Translations under genes and position numbers: made by a program
The notes under the pieces: model-generated
Database searches by the model: none
What the model was told of the DNA's origin: nothing
Seen by the model: the letters and a program-made list of their open reading frames with translations, nothing else
Shown here: positions 1-6,725 of the stretch, piece by piece
How positions within the stretch are numbered: the first letter of the stretch is position 1
How the letters are laid out: the number at the start of each line of letters is the position of its first letter
DNA from: Acidobacteriota bacterium
Lineage (GTDB): Bacteria > Acidobacteriota > Terriglobia > UBA7540
Direction: 5' to 3'
NCBI GenBank assembly: GCA_021827245.1
Contig: JAKAWN010000255.1
Location: 1-9,786, forward strand
DNA: 9,786 nt

Positions 1-530
1 GCTGATCCAAGCCTCTCGTAATTTGCCTTGTGCTTGCCGTACGACACATAGTCGCTGATCAGCTTCGACAATTCGCTAGAGACTTCGTAGTTGGCTTTCA
101 GGTACTCCTTGTATTCGGGCGCGTGCGAGCGTTCCTGGTACTCATTGATGTGCTGGAGGGTTGCCGTAATGTTCAAAGCCATCTCGGCCGCCAGCGGCGT
201 AATATGGTCTATGGCCTTTTGCTGCCACGGCGAAGCCCACTCACGCCTGTCACTCATTTGCTGAAGCAGCTTGCCCAGATTGTTAACGTGCTCTTTGATA
301 GTCCTGATCTGCTCGGCATGGCTTTGCCACGACGAGCTCAACAAGCTGAACTTGTGCATTTGATCCGCGTCGTCTCTCAGTTGCAGGGCGTGGGTCTTTG
401 CCTTTCCTAGCAGGTCCGACACTTCCGGCGAATCCGCCACTGGCTCATCAGCGGCCTGGAGGGCCGGCAGCAAGTAGAGGGACGCCGCCAGAAAAAGCGC
501 AAGGCCTAATGCATATCGAACCTTTTGCAT
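1..530 (-). CDS. Exported alpha-helical hypothetical protein, C-terminus cut by window edge
   Basis: An open frame runs leftward without a stop to the window edge, giving 176 codons. The start is chosen at 530: AGGAGG sits 8 bases upstream of this ATG, while another ATG six bases earlier (536) would be only 2 bases from it. Residues 1-26 form a signal peptide (MQKVRYALGL, a hydrophobic core, then PALQA before ADEP). The mature part is predicted helical and rich in Gln, Lys, Leu and Ser, with a central SPWQQKAIDHITPLAAEMA segment and later YKEYLKANYEV. I see no catalytic motif, cysteine pair or membrane segment after the signal. The layout resembles an exported hypothetical family I remember as frequent in Acidobacteriota; that is recollection, not a search. 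If so, only a short C-terminal stretch is missing. Function unknown; periplasmic or surface location inferred. Confidence 0.85.
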   Translation of the reverse strand, partial: MQKVRYALGLALFLAASLYLLPALQAADEPVADSPEVSDLLGKAKTHALQLRDDADQMHKFSLLSSSWQSHAEQIRTIKEHVNNLGKLLQQMSDRREWASPWQQKAIDHITPLAAEMALNITATLQHINEYQERSHAPEYKEYLKANYEVSSELSKLISDYVSYGKHKANYERLGS

Positions 531-709
531 GGTCATACCCTCCTTCTTTTCTCTCGGAAAATGGCTCGCCTGGACCCTATCCCTTATACATCACAATGAT
601 CTCTCAGAGCTTTTCACGTAGCTGTGACGCTGGTTACACGGAATTGTGAGGGATGCTATGTTCCGGGAATTATTGGAGTTTCAGATGCCGGAAGAATTCC
701 CCCCCCACC

Positions 710-729
710 ATCCGGCGGGCACGCCGGAT
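710..729 (-). terminator. Hairpin just 3' of the 538-codon propeller gene, possible terminator
   Basis: ATCCGGCG (710-717) pairs perfectly with CGCCGGAT (722-729) around a 4-base loop, 18 bases beyond the stop of the propeller gene on the minus strand. The stem is strong, but what follows on that strand is a run of eight G (opposite C at 699-706) rather than T, so it is not a classical intrinsic terminator. It could instead protect the mRNA 3' end or be a dispersed palindrome. Confidence 0.35.
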
Positions 730-747
730 CATCAGGGATTCCCCGTA

Positions 748-2364
748 TCACTGACCGCGTGAGTTGCCTTGGAGGCGGCTTCCGAAAGTGGGTGTAACGC
801 TCATGCTTGCGGAATTGTCCCCAATGCCCACAGTCACCGTTACGGAAGTCCCGACGCCGGTCAGGTCGGTCTTCTTGTCGAAGGCAGAAATTTGAAACTG
901 GTTCTGGCCAAGCGGCGTGATCTGGACCTTGACGTGCCCGCCATCCACGGGCTTATTGGAAACATACATTCCCGCCTTGGCCCCGTTTTGAAACAGCCTA
1001 AACGACCCTGCCGGCAGGGTGACTACAAAATCCCCGATCTGAATGGTAACCGTCTGGGTCAGCGGATCGACTGCAAGGCTGCTACCAAGACTGAGGGTGG
1101 CTTCCAGCCCAAAGCCCAGCGGCGGAGCCGTATAGATATGTAGGCTCGTTATGGAAAGGCTGTTGGATGGGGAAGGAGCGGCGCAGGCCTTGGCCGGGTA
1201 TGCCGCAAGTGAGTGCAACCCGGAAAGTTGTCCGGTGGAAATTACGGAGTCAAAGCTCAGTGGCGTGGAACCAGCCAAGCCGAAAGTCGAGATGGCTCCA
1301 AACCCACCCGTGAATGCCGTATCGGCAGCATAGAGGAATGCTCCATCCCCGCTCACCGCCAGTCCGCCGGGGTAAAGAGCTCCCGCTCCTGCACCCACCG
1401 TGGCTTCTGGAGCACCCAGACTGCCATCCAAGCCCACGGGGAACGCGGTCACCGTATATTGGCCACTCGAGAAGTAGCCCTGGTTGCTTGAAAACAGTGT
1501 GCTGTCATCCACGCTCAGTGCCACCACCTGGTTACTCGAGACAGAACCCGTTGAAAATGGTGAATTCGTGAGCTCTGAAAGTGTGCCATCCGAATTGATG
1601 TTGAAAACGTCGATATCGGGTCCATTTCGCCCTGCGAAAAGCAGTGTGCCGGCGCAGTTGATATCGATGCCGGTAATGTAACCGCTTCCCTGATTGGCCG
1701 TAAAAGGCGAGCCGGAAACCGGCGTCAGCCCCCCGCCGGACTGAATGGCAAACATGGCCACTTTATTGGAATTGTAAAGCGCCACAGCGAGAAACTTTCC
1801 GTTTGGCGTGACTTTCATGCTGGTCGTCGCGCCGCCGGCAGAGACCGGGGAACCCGACGTCATTGGAGTGAGCGCACCCGTCGTTGAATCGATGCTGTAA
1901 ATCGTGATGTTTCCGTCGGTCGTGCCTGCGTAGAGGTACTTCCCATCAGCTGTGGCAGCTAGAGAAATGCCGGAGAGGGTGGAGCTATTGGAACCTTGTG
2001 TGGCAAAGGGAGATCCGACAAGAGTCAGCGCGCCGGTGCTGGAATCGATTGTGAATGCACTGATACTGTTGCTGCCGGTGTTCGATGCATAGAGAAAGTC
2101 TCCGACGACGATGATGCGGTTGGAAGAATAGAGGCCGCCATGGGTACCCACTGTGCCGGCCGGGCCCGTTGCGAACGGCGATCCCGCAATTGGACCCAGG
2201 GTCCCCGCGTCCACAGCGAAGCCGGAAACTGAATTCACGACGTTTGTGTTGGTCGAATCATAAAGATCGTTATTGGTATAGACATACTCCTGGGCTTTCA
2301 GACCGGCCGCAAAAAACGCCAGAAGGATAACACTCCATACAGACCTTTCCATGTACTTCAGCAT
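748..2364 (-). CDS. Exported beta-propeller (YVTN/lactonase-like) protein, paralog 1
   Basis: 538 residues. Residues 1-24 are a signal peptide ending LKA before Gln25. Residues about 25-395 hold repeated propeller blades with recurring SGISLAATADGKYLYAG, TIYSIDSTTGALTP and SMKVTPNGKFLAVALYN segments, the spacing seen in YVTN or 6-phosphogluconolactonase-like seven-bladed propellers. Residues about 400-530 form a separate beta-rich domain (SLHIYTAPP, then VTLPAGSF, then ITPLGQNQFQIS). Only two cysteines occur in the mature protein, in DINCAGT and AYPAKACA, and both are kept in the neighbouring paralog, suggesting a disulfide. The start has AGGAGG 10 bases upstream (2375-2380), the same spacing as in the paralog. 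No catalytic residues are evident, so a binding or surface role is more likely than lactonase activity; ligand unknown. An A/T-rich stretch at 2440-2467 may hold the promoter. Confidence 0.9.
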   Translation of the reverse strand: MLKYMERSVWSVILLAFFAAGLKAQEYVYTNNDLYDSTNTNVVNSVSGFAVDAGTLGPIAGSPFATGPAGTVGTHGGLYSSNRIIVVGDFLYASNTGSNSISAFTIDSSTGALTLVGSPFATQGSNSSTLSGISLAATADGKYLYAGTTDGNITIYSIDSTTGALTPMTSGSPVSAGGATTSMKVTPNGKFLAVALYNSNKVAMFAIQSGGGLTPVSGSPFTANQGSGYITGIDINCAGTLLFAGRNGPDIDVFNINSDGTLSELTNSPFSTGSVSSNQVVALSVDDSTLFSSNQGYFSSGQYTVTAFPVGLDGSLGAPEATVGAGAGALYPGGLAVSGDGAFLYAADTAFTGGFGAISTFGLAGSTPLSFDSVISTGQLSGLHSLAAYPAKACAAPSPSNSLSITSLHIYTAPPLGFGLEATLSLGSSLAVDPLTQTVTIQIGDFVVTLPAGSFRLFQNGAKAGMYVSNKPVDGGHVKVQITPLGQNQFQISAFDKKTDLTGVGTSVTVTVGIGDNSASMSVTPTFGSRLQGNSRGQ

Positions 2365-2788
2365 CAGCGTCCCCCCTCCTCAATTTCACACTCCGCGATG
2401 CTGCGTTGTCCTGATCGCTTCCGGTTAGACTTACTTAGTTCATGAAAAAAAGCAAGATGCAAAAAAGTTCACATCTGCCGGATGTGGCCGGGGGGATTTT
2501 TGGCCAATAACTCTCACAGACGCGATAACAGCCTGAGTGCAGGCCTTTCCAGGCCGCTTCACCAGCGGCCTGTGCGCCACTTCGGCGCACGCGCATATTT
2601 TCATCATCGATGGACGAGTTTAGGGCATGAGGTCAGCAGTAAAGGCTGTTTTCAGGCCAGGCGTTATGTCGCTTGCCTCCAATGAGGAATCGAGGTATGC
2701 CTGTGCAGTCAGCCCTGCTCCCAATGTACGCAAGCACACTGGGTCCTGCTGACACGGGGGCACACCGTCTTCAAGGGCTTCTAACGGT
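2365..2788. other. Intergenic region between the two propeller genes
   Basis: 424 bases with no convincing gene. On the minus strand it includes the leader of paralog 1, with poly-T tracts opposite A-runs at 2445-2451 and 2461-2466 that could be a promoter or UP-like element, and paired hairpins at 2550-2590. A 75-codon minus frame (2620-2847) starts inside the upstream gene and has no recognisable product. I could not assign a convincing -10/-35 pair. Confidence 0.6.
2550..2590. repeat. Two adjacent perfect hairpins between the paralogs
   Basis: CAGGCCGCT (2550-2558) pairs with AGCGGCCTG (2564-2572) around a 5-base loop, and GTGCGCC (2572-2578) pairs with GGCGCAC (2584-2590) around another 5-base loop. 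An alternative stem, GGCCT (2542-2546) with AGGCC (2551-2555), would compete with the first. No T-run follows on the minus strand, so termination is unlikely. It may be a structured leader of the downstream propeller gene, a processing site or a pair of palindromic repeat units. Confidence 0.6.
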
Positions 2789-4372
2789 CTAGCGATGCCA
2801 GCGGATGGCAGCGGGATCGGTTGCATCAACGCTAGTACTCGCGGCATTGCCCCCGATACTCACCATCACCGTCACGGGATTGGCTAGACCCTCCAAGTCA
2901 ATCTGCTTGGCGTAATCCGATATCTGGAATTGGTTCTGGCCAAGCGGCGTGATTTGAATTTTGAGCGTAGCACCGTCGATGGATCCATTGAAAACATCGC
3001 TGCCTGAGTTTGTGCCGCTCTGAAACGTCTTGAATGAGCCGGCCGGCAAGTTAATGGTAAAGCTTCCAACCTGAATGGTCACAGCCTGAGTAAGCGGATC
3101 CACCACAAGGCTGCTGTCAAGGCTCAGCGTGGCTTCCAGGTCAAAGCCCGGCGGCGGTCCGCCAAAGATTTGCAGGCTGGTGACATTAAGGCTTGTTGTT
3201 GAAGTGGAACTGGCGCAGGCTTTGGCCGGGTAGGCCGCGAGCGAATGTAATCCTGAAGTTTGTCCTGTCGAAGCCACAGAATCGAAGCTGAGTGGGCTGG
3301 TTCCACCCAGGGCAAAGGCAGAAACGGCAGCGTTCGTATCTGCGGCGAAAAGAAACCCACCATCCTTGCTGACAGCCAATCCGCCGGGGTAGAGAGTTCC
3401 GGTTCCTGTACCCACCGTGGCTTCTGGAGCGCTCAGGCTGCCATCCGAGCCCACGGCAAACGCCGTGACCGAATTGTTGCCCTGGTTGCTTGAAAACAGT
3501 GTGCTGTCATCTGTGCTCAGAGCCACCACCTGGTTGCTTGTCGGACCAGTATTCGTTGTGGGATCTATCGTTGAAAACGGCGAATTCGCCAGCTCAGAAA
3601 GCGTTCCCCCCGAATTGATATTGAATACATCGATGTCAGATCCTGATCGGCCTGCAAAAAGCAGTGTGCTGGCACAGTTGACATCGATGCCGGTAAGATA
3701 GCCGGCTGCTGACGATGCGGAAGAAAAAGGCGATCCGGAAACCTTCTGCAATGTCCCGTCAGTTTGGATGGCAAACATCGCCACTTCATTAAGAGGATAG
3801 AGGGCGACGGCAAGATATTTCCCGTCTGGCGTAACCTTCATGCTGGACATCGCTCCGCCCGCAGCAAATGGCGAACCCGACGCCAATGGTGTTAATGCGC
3901 CCGTCGTTGAGTCGATGCTGTAGATGGTAATGTTTCCGTCACCGGTAGTGCCCGCGTAAATATATTTCCCATCCGGCGTGGCAGCCAAAGAGATGCCGGC
4001 ATAGGTGGCACTGTTTACACCCTCAGTGGCAACTGGCTGCCCGACAAGCGTCAGTCCGCCGGTGCTGGGATCGATCGTGAAGGCGGTAATGCTGTTGCTG
4101 CCCGAGTTTGAAGCATAAAGAAAATCTCCGACAACGATAATGCGGTTGGGTGCATAGAAACTGCTGCCGGAACCCAAGCCGCCAGTCGCAAACGGTGAAC
4201 CGAGGCTCGTAAGCTCGGTCAACGATCCAGTCGCGAGGTCCAGGGAAAAGGCGGAAACAGAGTTTCCGGCCGCAAGGTCATTATTGGTGTAAACAAATTG
4301 GGCTTTCAGATCCGCCGCAAAGAACGTTAGCAAAACGAAACCCCAAACGAAGCATTTCATGTGTCTCAGCAT
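2789..4372 (-). CDS. Exported beta-propeller (YVTN/lactonase-like) protein, paralog 2
   Basis: 527 residues, collinear with the downstream paralog from signal peptide to near the end. Signal peptide 1-24 ends LKA before Gln25. The propeller region has the same recurring blades (IIVVGDFLYASN, AGISLAATPDGKYIYAGTT, TIYSIDSTTGALTP, LYPGGLAVSKDG). The C-terminal beta domain is shared (NLPAGSFKTF, ITPLGQNQFQIS). The last 13 or so residues diverge from paralog 1 after the shared Ser-Val, so the duplication boundary or later mutation lies there. The start has AGGAGG 10 bases upstream (4383-4388). The two mature cysteines (DVNCAS and AKACAS) match those of paralog 1. Probably exported to periplasm or cell surface; ligand and role unknown. 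Transcription probably starts near 4679 from the promoter at 4686-4714, giving a leader of about 307 bases. Confidence 0.9.
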   Translation of the reverse strand: MLRHMKCFVWGFVLLTFFAADLKAQFVYTNNDLAAGNSVSAFSLDLATGSLTELTSLGSPFATGGLGSGSSFYAPNRIIVVGDFLYASNSGSNSITAFTIDPSTGGLTLVGQPVATEGVNSATYAGISLAATPDGKYIYAGTTGDGNITIYSIDSTTGALTPLASGSPFAAGGAMSSMKVTPDGKYLAVALYPLNEVAMFAIQTDGTLQKVSGSPFSSASSAAGYLTGIDVNCASTLLFAGRSGSDIDVFNINSGGTLSELANSPFSTIDPTTNTGPTSNQVVALSTDDSTLFSSNQGNNSVTAFAVGSDGSLSAPEATVGTGTGTLYPGGLAVSKDGGFLFAADTNAAVSAFALGGTSPLSFDSVASTGQTSGLHSLAAYPAKACASSTSTTSLNVTSLQIFGGPPPGFDLEATLSLDSSLVVDPLTQAVTIQVGSFTINLPAGSFKTFQSGTNSGSDVFNGSIDGATLKIQITPLGQNQFQISDYAKQIDLEGLANPVTVMVSIGGNAASTSVDATDPAAIRWHR

Positions 4373-4679
4373 CTTCGCTCTCCCTCCTCAGTTGTAGACC
4401 GATTGCTCTTGTTCTCTGGACCCTGTTCCGGCTTGGATTACCGACCGTCGTTACGGAGTGCGGCGGATTTGGGATGCTGGGATGCCATGAGCGGCATGGC
4501 AATCCTTGGAATACCTTGCGTTATCAACGAGATACTGAACATTACAGCCATTTGAGAACCACAGCACCCACGGCCCTTCCCCAACCGGAGGTTTTCTCTC
4601 TTGCACCCGACGCCCTGTCAGACTCACCTTGCATCTGTCTAATTCCATGGGACTTACTCAGCGCTACGAATGCTTACAG
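4373..4679 (-). promoter_or_regulatory. Predicted long 5' leader of propeller paralog 2
   Basis: If the promoter at 4686-4714 is used, transcription starts near 4679 and leaves about 307 untranslated bases. The stretch contains a strong hairpin at 4480-4505 and no convincing ORF with a ribosome binding site until the AGGAGG at 4383-4388. It could hold a cis-regulatory RNA or an independent small RNA. I could not match it to a riboswitch consensus I know. Confidence 0.4.
4480..4505. repeat. Hairpin in the leader of propeller paralog 2
   Basis: TGCCATG (4483-4489) pairs with CATGGCA (4495-4501) around a 5-base loop. After one bulged A (4502) the stem extends by three more pairs (GGA 4480-4482 with TCC 4503-4505). 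It lies about 110 bases upstream of the start codon, too far to block the ribosome binding site directly. It could be an operator palindrome or an RNA stem. Confidence 0.5.
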
Positions 4680-4685
4680 CACGTA

Positions 4686-4714
4686 ATTCTAAAGTCATGT
4701 ATGCTCGATGTCAA
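4686..4714 (-). promoter_or_regulatory. Strong sigma-70 type promoter pointing at propeller paralog 2
   Basis: On the minus strand a perfect -35 TTGACA (4714-4709) is followed by a 17-base spacer and a -10 TAGAAT (4691-4686), five of six matching TATAAT. It is the best promoter match I found in the window. The only downstream gene on that strand is the propeller gene starting at 4372. Confidence 0.65.
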
Positions 4715-4778
4715 TAGCCGATTGAGTTACTGATTAGTGGGTTAATGGGGCGTGTTTATGGCAGTCTTTGTTGGCGAG

Positions 4779-4797
4779 GCGCAGAGACGATCTGCGC
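4779..4797. repeat. Perfect hairpin downstream of the Tyr/Gly repeat gene
   Basis: GCGCAGA (4779-4785) pairs with TCTGCGC (4791-4797) around a 5-base loop. A smaller one, TGCATG (4828-4833) with CATGCA (4838-4843), lies nearby. On the plus strand the first is followed by TTAATT; on the minus strand, where the nearest upstream gene ends at 4882, there is no T-run. Role uncertain. Confidence 0.5.
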
Positions 4798-4861
4798 TTA
4801 ATTCAAATTGAGCCGAGGGTCGGCGGGTGCATGCCACCATGCAATACGACTTTGCCCCGCC

Positions 4862-4874
4862 AGCCCCGGGGGCT
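4862..4874 (-). terminator. Short GC hairpin after the Tyr/Gly repeat gene, weak terminator candidate
   Basis: AGCCC (4862-4866) pairs with GGGCT (4870-4874) around a 3-base loop, 7 bases after the stop of the gene ending at 4882. No T-run follows on the minus strand, so at most it is an imperfect terminator. Confidence 0.25.
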
Positions 4875-4881
4875 TTAACGT

Positions 4882-5505
4882 TTACCGGTATGAGGCTCCC
4901 GGAAAATTGCCATAACCGCGCTGATAGCCGGCCATGAAACCTTCTCGGTATTCACGCTTGTACTCTTTCTTACTGCCATAATCGTGGCTATAACCATGGT
5001 CCGCATCTTCGTACCGTTCATGCTTTGAGGGCCGGAAATCTTTGTTCTTTCTGCGATCTTTTCCCCCAACGATCAACCCATCCTCGTATCCGACCCGGAA
5101 GGCCACGCTGCGCTGGCCATGGCCATCTCGCCAATCATAACCGCTTTCGCCGCCGTAAGGAGGTTCGTCGGAAGGGCCGGCGAAACGGGCACTGCGGCCG
5201 TGGTATCCGTCGTTGTAACCGGCGCGATATCCCCTGCGGTATCCGCTCCGGTACCGATGCTCATTTCCCATGTACGATTCGTAGCCCCGCATGGCGCTGT
5301 CGTAATCCCTGCTCTCAATGCTGAACCCAACCTGTGCACGGCGGTCTTCGCGTCCGTGCCGAAAACCATCCAGGTAGCCGTTCTGATAGCCGTATTGGAA
5401 TGCAGTGTGTACTCCCCGATTCTCGTGCTCGTGGGCAAAAGCCACACCACTCAGAGAAACGGCCACGATAAATGCAAAAGCCAGTCTAGAGATGTTTCTG
5501 ACCAT
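4882..5505 (-). CDS. Exported protein with (Y/F)xxG tetrapeptide repeats
   Basis: 207 residues from the ATG at 5505, which has AGGAGG 5 bases upstream. The longer frame to 5526 would place the start upstream of that site. Residues 1-24 are a signal peptide ending VAFA before HEHE. The mature protein is full of four-residue (Y/F)xxG units: FQYGYQNGYLDGFRHG (36-51), YRSGYRRGYRAGYNDG (85-100), FRVGYEDGLIVGG (136-148) and YREGFMAGYQRGYG (186-199), with Arg, Asp and His between. The order AF..GY..G....DRR, a linker, then Y..GY..GY is seen twice (35-103 and 135-199), indicating an internal duplication. There are no cysteines and no later membrane segment. It resembles a Tyr/Gly-rich exported family I remember from Acidobacteriota; no function is known to me. 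Periplasmic or envelope location inferred. Confidence 0.85.
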   Translation of the reverse strand: MVRNISRLAFAFIVAVSLSGVAFAHEHENRGVHTAFQYGYQNGYLDGFRHGREDRRAQVGFSIESRDYDSAMRGYESYMGNEHRYRSGYRRGYRAGYNDGYHGRSARFAGPSDEPPYGGESGYDWRDGHGQRSVAFRVGYEDGLIVGGKDRRKNKDFRPSKHERYEDADHGYSHDYGSKKEYKREYREGFMAGYQRGYGNFPGASYR

Positions 5506-5829
5506 TTCTTCCTCCTTTCTGCACACTTCTGCGCGAGCAGCGACCCATGCCGCTCAAGTGCATTTCCTGGCAGACCCCACCAGTCCAGGAGGCAAAAACC
5601 TTGCCAAACGCATTAAGTCCTTGAAATTGTGTTAAGTCCCCTTAGGCAGGAAGGAACATCTTTTCACCAGCCAGTAAAAGTTGCACACGCCGGCTCGAAA
5701 GGTCGACATGCGAGGGCAAAGCCGTAGCGAGAGAGTGCCTACGCCTGGACCTGCACGGAGCCGATGGTGTGGGTCGCACGCCGAGTGCATCATCCGGAAC
5801 CCATCTGCTCGCATCAGGCGCGGAGGGCT
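5506..5829. other. Intergenic region upstream of the Tyr/Gly repeat gene
   Basis: 324 bases without a gene that I recognise. The frames crossing it on either strand lack ribosome binding sites and familiar sequence. It carries the direct repeat at 5613-5639 and a small hairpin, GGCAA (5591-5595) with TTGCC (5601-5605). No convincing -35/-10 pair was found, although the promoter of the gene starting at 5505 should be here. Confidence 0.55.
5613..5639. promoter_or_regulatory. Direct repeat TTAAGTCC x2, possible regulator binding site
   Basis: TTAAGTCC occurs at 5613-5620 and 5632-5639, exactly 19 bases apart (about two helical turns), about 110-130 bases upstream of the Tyr/Gly repeat gene. 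Same-face spacing of two identical octamers is typical of dimeric regulator binding. The sequence does not match a regulator site I know. Confidence 0.35.
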
Positions 5830-6177
5830 TTATTCCTGCGGCGCCTCCACTTTCTCGGCCGGGCGCACCGAGTCGCCGATCCACTGCAGATAGTTCGGCG
5901 AGCCATCGATAACGGGCAGGCAGATGATCTCCGGGGTGTGGTAGGAGTGAATCAGCGAAATCTCCGCTTTGATCTGCGGAAACAGGTCGCGGTTGGTTTT
6001 GATGAACATCAGGAATTCCTTGCTGTTATCGATCTTCCCTTCCCAGCGGAAAAGCGACTGGATGGGCTGTGTGATGTTGACGCAGGCCGCCAGCTTTTCT
6101 TCGATCAGCCGCCTTGCGATCTTGCGGCATTCCCGCCGGCTGCCAGCCGTAACCATGATGACGACTTTGTCGGTCAC
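5830..6177 (-). CDS. cutA: CutA1-type divalent cation tolerance protein
   Basis: 115 residues, the usual size for CutA1. Family hallmarks in order: VVIMVTAGS at the start, ARRLIEEKLAACVNI (residues 21-35), SLFRWEGKI (41-49), FIKT (58-61), SYHTPEIICLPVIDG (78-92) and YLQWI (96-100). The start is the GTG at 6177 with AGGAGG four bases upstream; an in-frame ATG at 6210 lies beyond that site and would add 11 residues unlike the family. CutA1 forms a ferredoxin-like trimer in the cytoplasm and is linked to divalent metal tolerance in E. coli, though its exact activity is unsettled. It stands alone here, with no dsbD or metal transporter beside it, and the gene downstream is over 300 bases away. 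Confidence 0.95.
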   Translation of the reverse strand: MTDKVVIMVTAGSRRECRKIARRLIEEKLAACVNITQPIQSLFRWEGKIDNSKEFLMFIKTNRDLFPQIKAEISLIHSYHTPEIICLPVIDGSPNYLQWIGDSVRPAEKVEAPQE

Positions 6178-6725
6178 AAATCCTCCTTGCGGACGCAACC
6201 CATGCGGCAAAATCTGCGCTTAAGGGCAAGCGTGCAACGGAACCTGGTAAGCCTCGCGGCACCCGGCATGCTGCTGATAAGCCCTCATAGCATGTCATCG
6301 TCAGCCGACAGAAGCCTCTGCCTTTTCCGTTGCTACGCGGCTACAACAGATGCCTCGCGCATTTTGCCCTCAGCCCTTCGCTTCACTCGGTGCCGTTCGC
6401 AAGCCGAGGCGAAGCGGGCTCACCATGGGGGCGCTCCTTTTCCGCAGCCTTCCCGGAATCTTTTTTGCTGTTCCTTGCCAGTGACGACAGTTCCACTTTC
6501 AAGATACAACAGGCGTCGGCCACTCGCCAATGCCATGCATCACAAAATCCGGGAGTGCCGCACGCTGACCGCCAACTCTCAAGTGCGGGCAAGCCGGCCC
6601 TGTTCTCAACCGCCCGAAGTGGCAGTCAAAAAAGCACTCGAGCACAGCAGGTTGCACATCCTTTTTCGGGCAAACGGTGGTATTCTGGCGTGTACGCTGG
6701 CGCTGGCAAGGATGGAAGCTCCTAT
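6178..6725. other. Intergenic region upstream of cutA, no gene recognised
   Basis: Frames of 69 to 327 codons cross this stretch, but the longest (plus strand, from 5764) is antisense to cutA and reads as low-complexity Arg/Ser/Pro-rich translation with no recognised family. A long imperfect hairpin lies at 6372-6420 and a smaller inverted repeat, CATGCT (6268-6273) with AGCATG (6289-6294), nearer cutA. The left part must contain the cutA promoter, which I could not place. Confidence 0.5.
6372..6420. repeat. Long imperfect palindrome
   Basis: Three collinear stems fold together: AGCCC (6372-6376) with GGGCT (6416-6420), GCTTC (6380-6384) with GAAGC (6411-6415), and CTCGG (6386-6390) with CCGAG (6404-6408), leaving a 13-base loop and small bulges. 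It is intergenic and not next to a stop codon. It may be a dispersed extragenic palindrome. Confidence 0.5.

Noticed and set aside
583..588. TATAAG -10-like hexamer upstream of the partial gene at 1-530
   Set aside because: Reasonable -10 position on the minus strand, but no -35-like hexamer at 16-18 bases, so not listed as a promoter.
769..1143. 124-codon plus-strand frame
   Set aside because: Opposite strand of propeller paralog 1, whose coding signal is unambiguous.
2620..2847. 75-codon minus-strand frame after propeller paralog 2
   Set aside because: It starts inside the upstream gene in another frame, lacks a ribosome binding site and matches nothing I know. It does not look like a frameshifted end of the propeller either.
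748..4372. Calling the propellers 6-phosphogluconolactonases
   Set aside because: The blade repeats resemble that fold, but there is a signal peptide, an extra C-terminal domain and no visible catalytic residues; the fold name alone does not support an enzyme call.
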